This document shows, piece by piece, positions 61,427 through 64,000 of a DNA stretch of 64,000 nucleotides. The notes under the pieces are model-generated. The model saw only the letters and a list, made by a program, of their open reading frames with translations, did not search any database and was not told the origin of the DNA. The stretch spans positions 1,240,001 to 1,304,000 of the forward strand of contig CAVSID010000001.1 of NCBI GenBank assembly GCA_963727915.1, read 5' to 3'. A program made the translations under genes and the position numbers. The DNA is from CAWAND01 sp963727915 (lineage in GTDB: Bacteria > Chloroflexota > Anaerolineae > Anaerolineales > E44-bin32). The number at the start of each line of letters is the position of its first letter. The first letter of the stretch is position 1.

Positions 61427-63036
61427 GAGCCCGGGAGAGCGCGTGTCTGCCGCTGGCTGGTCGCCCACAGCGATCTGCCATCGGTAGCAAACTCGATCGC
61501 GCCAAGTTGGTCGGTGCGAAGCAGCCGGTCGGGGCCGAACGCTGCTTCGAGTGCGGGGGATGGGAGGCTTTTTGGGTCGACGGGATCGCAGGAAATCACA
61601 ATTGCCGATGGAGTTAGACCGATCAGCCACTGCGCCATTTCGGGCGTGACATCGGCGGCCTGCCTGAGGACGATAACCTGCGCCTGCCCGGAACTCGACT
61701 GCGGTAGGCTGGCCAACGCATTCATCCCGTCTTCAGAAAGCACCACGAAGCGAGCCCAGTCCATCGCGATTTCGATGGCGCCGTCGCCTCCGTCAGCACC
61801 GACGACTGAGAGCCGTGCGCCGTCTCCAAGTTCTAAAACGGTTCCCGTTTGCAATGGAGCGAAGGGGACGCCGTCCTCATGCAGGCTCCTCACGAGCGCC
61901 CAGGCGGGGCCGTCGCCGGCACTGTCGTCGGCCAGTACACCCTGCACTGTGAACCGGTCGGTCAGATCAGCCAGGCCAAGGAGATCCTGCTCTTGGCTAG
62001 TCGCCAGGATCAGCCAATCGATGGTTCGGTTGAAGGGTGCCAGGCGCCGACCGAGCTGATTCTCAAGGGCTATGGGACTCGAGCCACCACCGATCAAGGC
62101 CGCCCGCCCATTGGGTGAGATCACGAGCACAGCCTGTCCGCCGCGGGTATCGAGAACCGACAGCCGCAGGCGTCCATCCGGTAAGCGGGCGACGTTGTCC
62201 CAGGTGAGAAAGACGCCTACGGCCAGGGCGGTCAGGCTGGCCAGCCTGGGAACCGATGGGAGGCGCAGCTTCGGAAGGGTAGGGAGACGCCCGGAGATCG
62301 TGATGCCGAACAGGACTGCATAGAAACCTACGACCCAGATCGGGTCGATCCATCCGAGGCCGAGGTTGGCCAGCGGAAGTTCGGCGAACCATGAGACCGC
62401 TCGGATGGTATAGGCGGCGAAGGGCCAGGCGGCCAGGGCGAGGACTTGGCCGCCTGCCAGCCAAAGGGATCCAATCAGCGTCGCCAACCCGCCGAGAATC
62501 ATGACTGCAGGCTGGGCCGGCAGAATGGCTGGGTTGGCCAGTATCGACCCCAGCGACAGGCGGTGGAAGTAGAAGACGGTAAGCGGGAGCGTGGTCACCT
62601 GGGCTGCCAGCGTGAAGAGGAAATACTCGCCAATCGGGCCGGCCACGGCGCCGGCGCGCTCCGGCGCCACCGTCCATCGGCTTGTCAACCAGGCTTGAAA
62701 CGCATCCTGCAGCGGCTGGGCGTAGAGGATCATGCCCAAGGTAGCAGCGAACGAGAGCTGGAACCCAACGTCGAAGAGCGTGGGCGGGTCGGCGACCGTC
62801 ATTGCCACGCCTGCCGCGCCGAGGGACGCTAGCCCGTGAGTCCGCCGGCCCAGCCTGAGCGCCAGCAGCGACAAGCCACCCATGATGGCCGCTCGGACGA
62901 CGGCCGGATCTGCGCCTACGAGGAGGGTGTAAATCAAGATACCGGCTCCGGCCGCGATCATGCCCCGCCGGGAGCCGAAAGTTCGGCCGAAGAATGCGAT
63001 GAATAGCCCGGCGATGATCGTGATGTTGGTCCCTGA
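61423..63036 (-). CDS. ComEC/Rec2-like DNA uptake channel, N-terminal part missing
   Basis: About 535 residues of a ComEC protein: the competence domain from SGTNITIIAGLFIAFFGR through VGADPAVVRAAIMGGLSLLAL and DVGFQLSFAATLGMILYA, more helices, and a C-terminal metallo-beta-lactamase-like domain (RLRLSVLDTRGGQAVLVIS) that has lost the usual HxHxDH metal ligands. The family needs about 250 more N-terminal residues, including the OB domain and the HL-x-IS before GTN; upstream of 63036 this is replaced by unrelated DNA with a stop. Either the gene is interrupted by an insertion or this is an assembly joint. The 3' end overlaps the MocR stop. Confidence 0.82.
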   Translation of the reverse strand, partial: SGTNITIIAGLFIAFFGRTFGSRRGMIAAGAGILIYTLLVGADPAVVRAAIMGGLSLLALRLGRRTHGLASLGAAGVAMTVADPPTLFDVGFQLSFAATLGMILYAQPLQDAFQAWLTSRWTVAPERAGAVAGPIGEYFLFTLAAQVTTLPLTVFYFHRLSLGSILANPAILPAQPAVMILGGLATLIGSLWLAGGQVLALAAWPFAAYTIRAVSWFAELPLANLGLGWIDPIWVVGFYAVLFGITISGRLPTLPKLRLPSVPRLASLTALAVGVFLTWDNVARLPDGRLRLSVLDTRGGQAVLVISPNGRAALIGGGSSPIALENQLGRRLAPFNRTIDWLILATSQEQDLLGLADLTDRFTVQGVLADDSAGDGPAWALVRSLHEDGVPFAPLQTGTVLELGDGARLSVVGADGGDGAIEIAMDWARFVVLSEDGMNALASLPQSSSGQAQVIVLRQAADVTPEMAQWLIGLTPSAIVISCDPVDPKSLPSPALEAAFGPDRLLRTDQLGAIEFATDGRSLWATSQRQTRALPGS

Positions 63037-63224
63037 GAATAGAATTCACGGAGTGACGGCGTGTCAAGTCAGGGGAGTTTTCATCCACACAGTTCCGCTA
63101 CCCGCCTGTTCGGATTTTGGCCCTACTGTCCTAGTCGCCCGCGACCAACGAGTGGTCGATAATACGACCGCTTCAGGGGGGGCCACATGACCTCCGCTCG
63201 ACCTTCAAACAGCAGGAATAGGAC

Positions 63225-63362
63225 GTGAAGTACACGCTGGCCAGCAAGAAGGACTTGTACAGATTTGCTTGCCTGCTGAAATTGCGTGCCTCGTTGGCCT
63301 CGACGTATGGAGCGAGGACAATGATCTTGGAACCGTCGGGACCACGACATTTAGGGGTGTAA
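63225..63362 (+). CDS. possible small protein upstream of the ParB-like gene
   Basis: A 45-residue frame from GTG (MKYTLASKKDLYRFACLLKL and on to GPRHLGV), basic at the N-terminus, with a weak AGGA upstream and five bases before the ParB-like ATG. Not recognised; could be chance. The 63037-63224 interval has nothing else I can support. Confidence 0.3.
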   Translation: MKYTLASKKDLYRFACLLKLRASLASTYGARTMILEPSGPRHLGV

Positions 63363-63367
63363 GCCAA

Positions 63368-64000
63368 TGACTTCAAATCAATCGCGTCGAGCTTAGCTTG
63401 GATCAGCTCTACATCTGGCCAGAGAACCCTCTAATTCGAGGATCAAGGTGGCCAGGAAGCTGCCCTCAAGGAGATGATCGATCAGCAACGACTTAAAACT
63501 CGTGTTCCTTGCCGAAGACATCGCAAAGAACGGTCTTAGCCCCTCGGATCTGCCAATCGTCACCTTGCACGATGATGGTGTGCACTATCTTGTTCTCGAA
63601 GGCAATCGCAGGATCGCTGCGTTGAAGATCCTGGCCAATCCAAATCTTGTGAAGTATGGATCTGACAAGAGCATTCGGGAGAAGCTCAAGAAGATCAGCG
63701 ACGATGCCCAAGGCCAGCCGCTCCCAGAGAAGATCGCATGCGTTGAGTTTCCTTCTGAGGAGGAGGCTGCTCACTGGCTTGAACTTCGTCACCAGGGGCA
63801 GAACCAAGGCAGGGGCGTTGTTGCATGGGATGGTCAGGCAACCGACAGATTTAGGGAGCGGATGTCAGGGAAGACTTCTCCCGAGAGACAGGTGATTGAG
63901 TTCATGAGGTCTGGGGGACATCTCGGCACCGATGTGGTCTCCCGCTTGGACTCCCTCCCGATCACGAACCTCAAACGGCTATTGCAGGACCCCTATGTTC
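63368..64000 (+). CDS. ParB/Srx-like N-terminal domain protein, frameshifted, runs off window
   Basis: From ATG 63368 the corrected reading is about 210 residues: QINRVELSLDQLYIWPENP, FEDQGGQEAALKEMIDQQRL, LVFLAEDIAKNGLSPSDLPI, YLVLEGNRRIAALKIL (the ParB-like GNRRxxAL motif), then a helical region to DSLPITNLKRLLQDPYV at the edge. Breaks lie near 63375, 63433 and 63495. ParB/sulfiredoxin-fold proteins of this kind, with xxNPR-xE-x-Q starts, are frequent on plasmids, prophages and in defence islands. With the broken comEC next door it suggests a mobile element beginning here. Confidence 0.7.

Noticed and set aside
1..64000. CRISPR arrays, insertion sequences, rRNA genes
   Set aside because: No spaced short repeats, transposase motifs or rRNA sequence were seen; the only array is the in-frame 102-bp coding repeat.

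Overview
The window looks like one stretch of a GC-rich chromosome from an uncultured member of the Chloroflexota, probably Anaerolineae or a relative. This is judged from the gene families (DUF3048 lipoprotein, six-hairpin glycosidase, exported proteins ending in a YLPLIMK-type tail, a Leu T-box leader) and from promoters with strong, often extended, TATAAT boxes. A leuS gene, two tRNA-Ala genes, an EF-G paralogue and dtd show that it is mostly chromosomal backbone. The right edge, after about 63036, looks like foreign or rearranged DNA. Single-base frameshifts are very common: leuS alone needs about seven. Most broken genes here are therefore more likely assembly indels than true pseudogenes, and I annotate them as one locus each.

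Layout. 1-6.6 kb: PBP1A, MaoC-like hydratase, glycosidase with an in-frame amber codon, and a Na+/H+ antiporter whose tail is a DarA/PstA-like (c-di-AMP receptor) domain, followed by a free-standing DarA homologue. 6.6-9.2 kb: a coupled minus-strand operon that includes a thioredoxin-fold protein with UGA in place of the first Cys of its CxxC motif. 9.3-15.2 kb: EF-G paralogue, PAP2 phosphatase with an MFS carrier, Xaa-Pro peptidase. 15.4-29.1 kb: a molybdenum-hydroxylase catabolic island (CoxG, MoxR/CoxD, CoxE, XdhC, FAD, 2Fe-2S and Mo subunits) with a CoA-transferase, amidase, cyclase-type hydrolase and the DUF1116/DUF2877 pair related to oxamate carbamoyltransferase. 29-42 kb: small regulatory and repair genes, then a region of secreted and repeat proteins, including a TM protein with 34-residue NPQPEPP repeats. 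42.3-46 kb: two tRNA-Ala genes, Leu T-box, leuS, RidA. 46-53 kb: two-component system, M6-like metalloprotease, a SelW-like gene with a CxxU motif, dtd, membrane genes and a DNA-binding regulator with tandem operator repeats. 53-63 kb: PyrD/PyrK-like pair, SPFH protein, esterase, trypsin-like protease with a duplicated N-terminal domain, orphan sugar-binding lipoprotein opposite a MocR regulator, and a ComEC gene cut off at its conserved SGTN motif. 63.2-64 kb: a ParB-like gene running off the end.

The most notable result is a pair of independent UGA-containing redox genes (about 8.9 kb and 50.8 kb). Each has UGA exactly at a catalytic Cys position, and each is followed at nearly the same distance by a 6-bp stem with a 7-nt loop. 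Together they argue that this organism inserts selenocysteine. Other leads are the c-di-AMP/antiporter fusion, the carbamoyltransferase-like Mo-hydroxylase island, and six dispersed TTGTGA-N6-TCACA(A) palindromes of Rex/CRP type.
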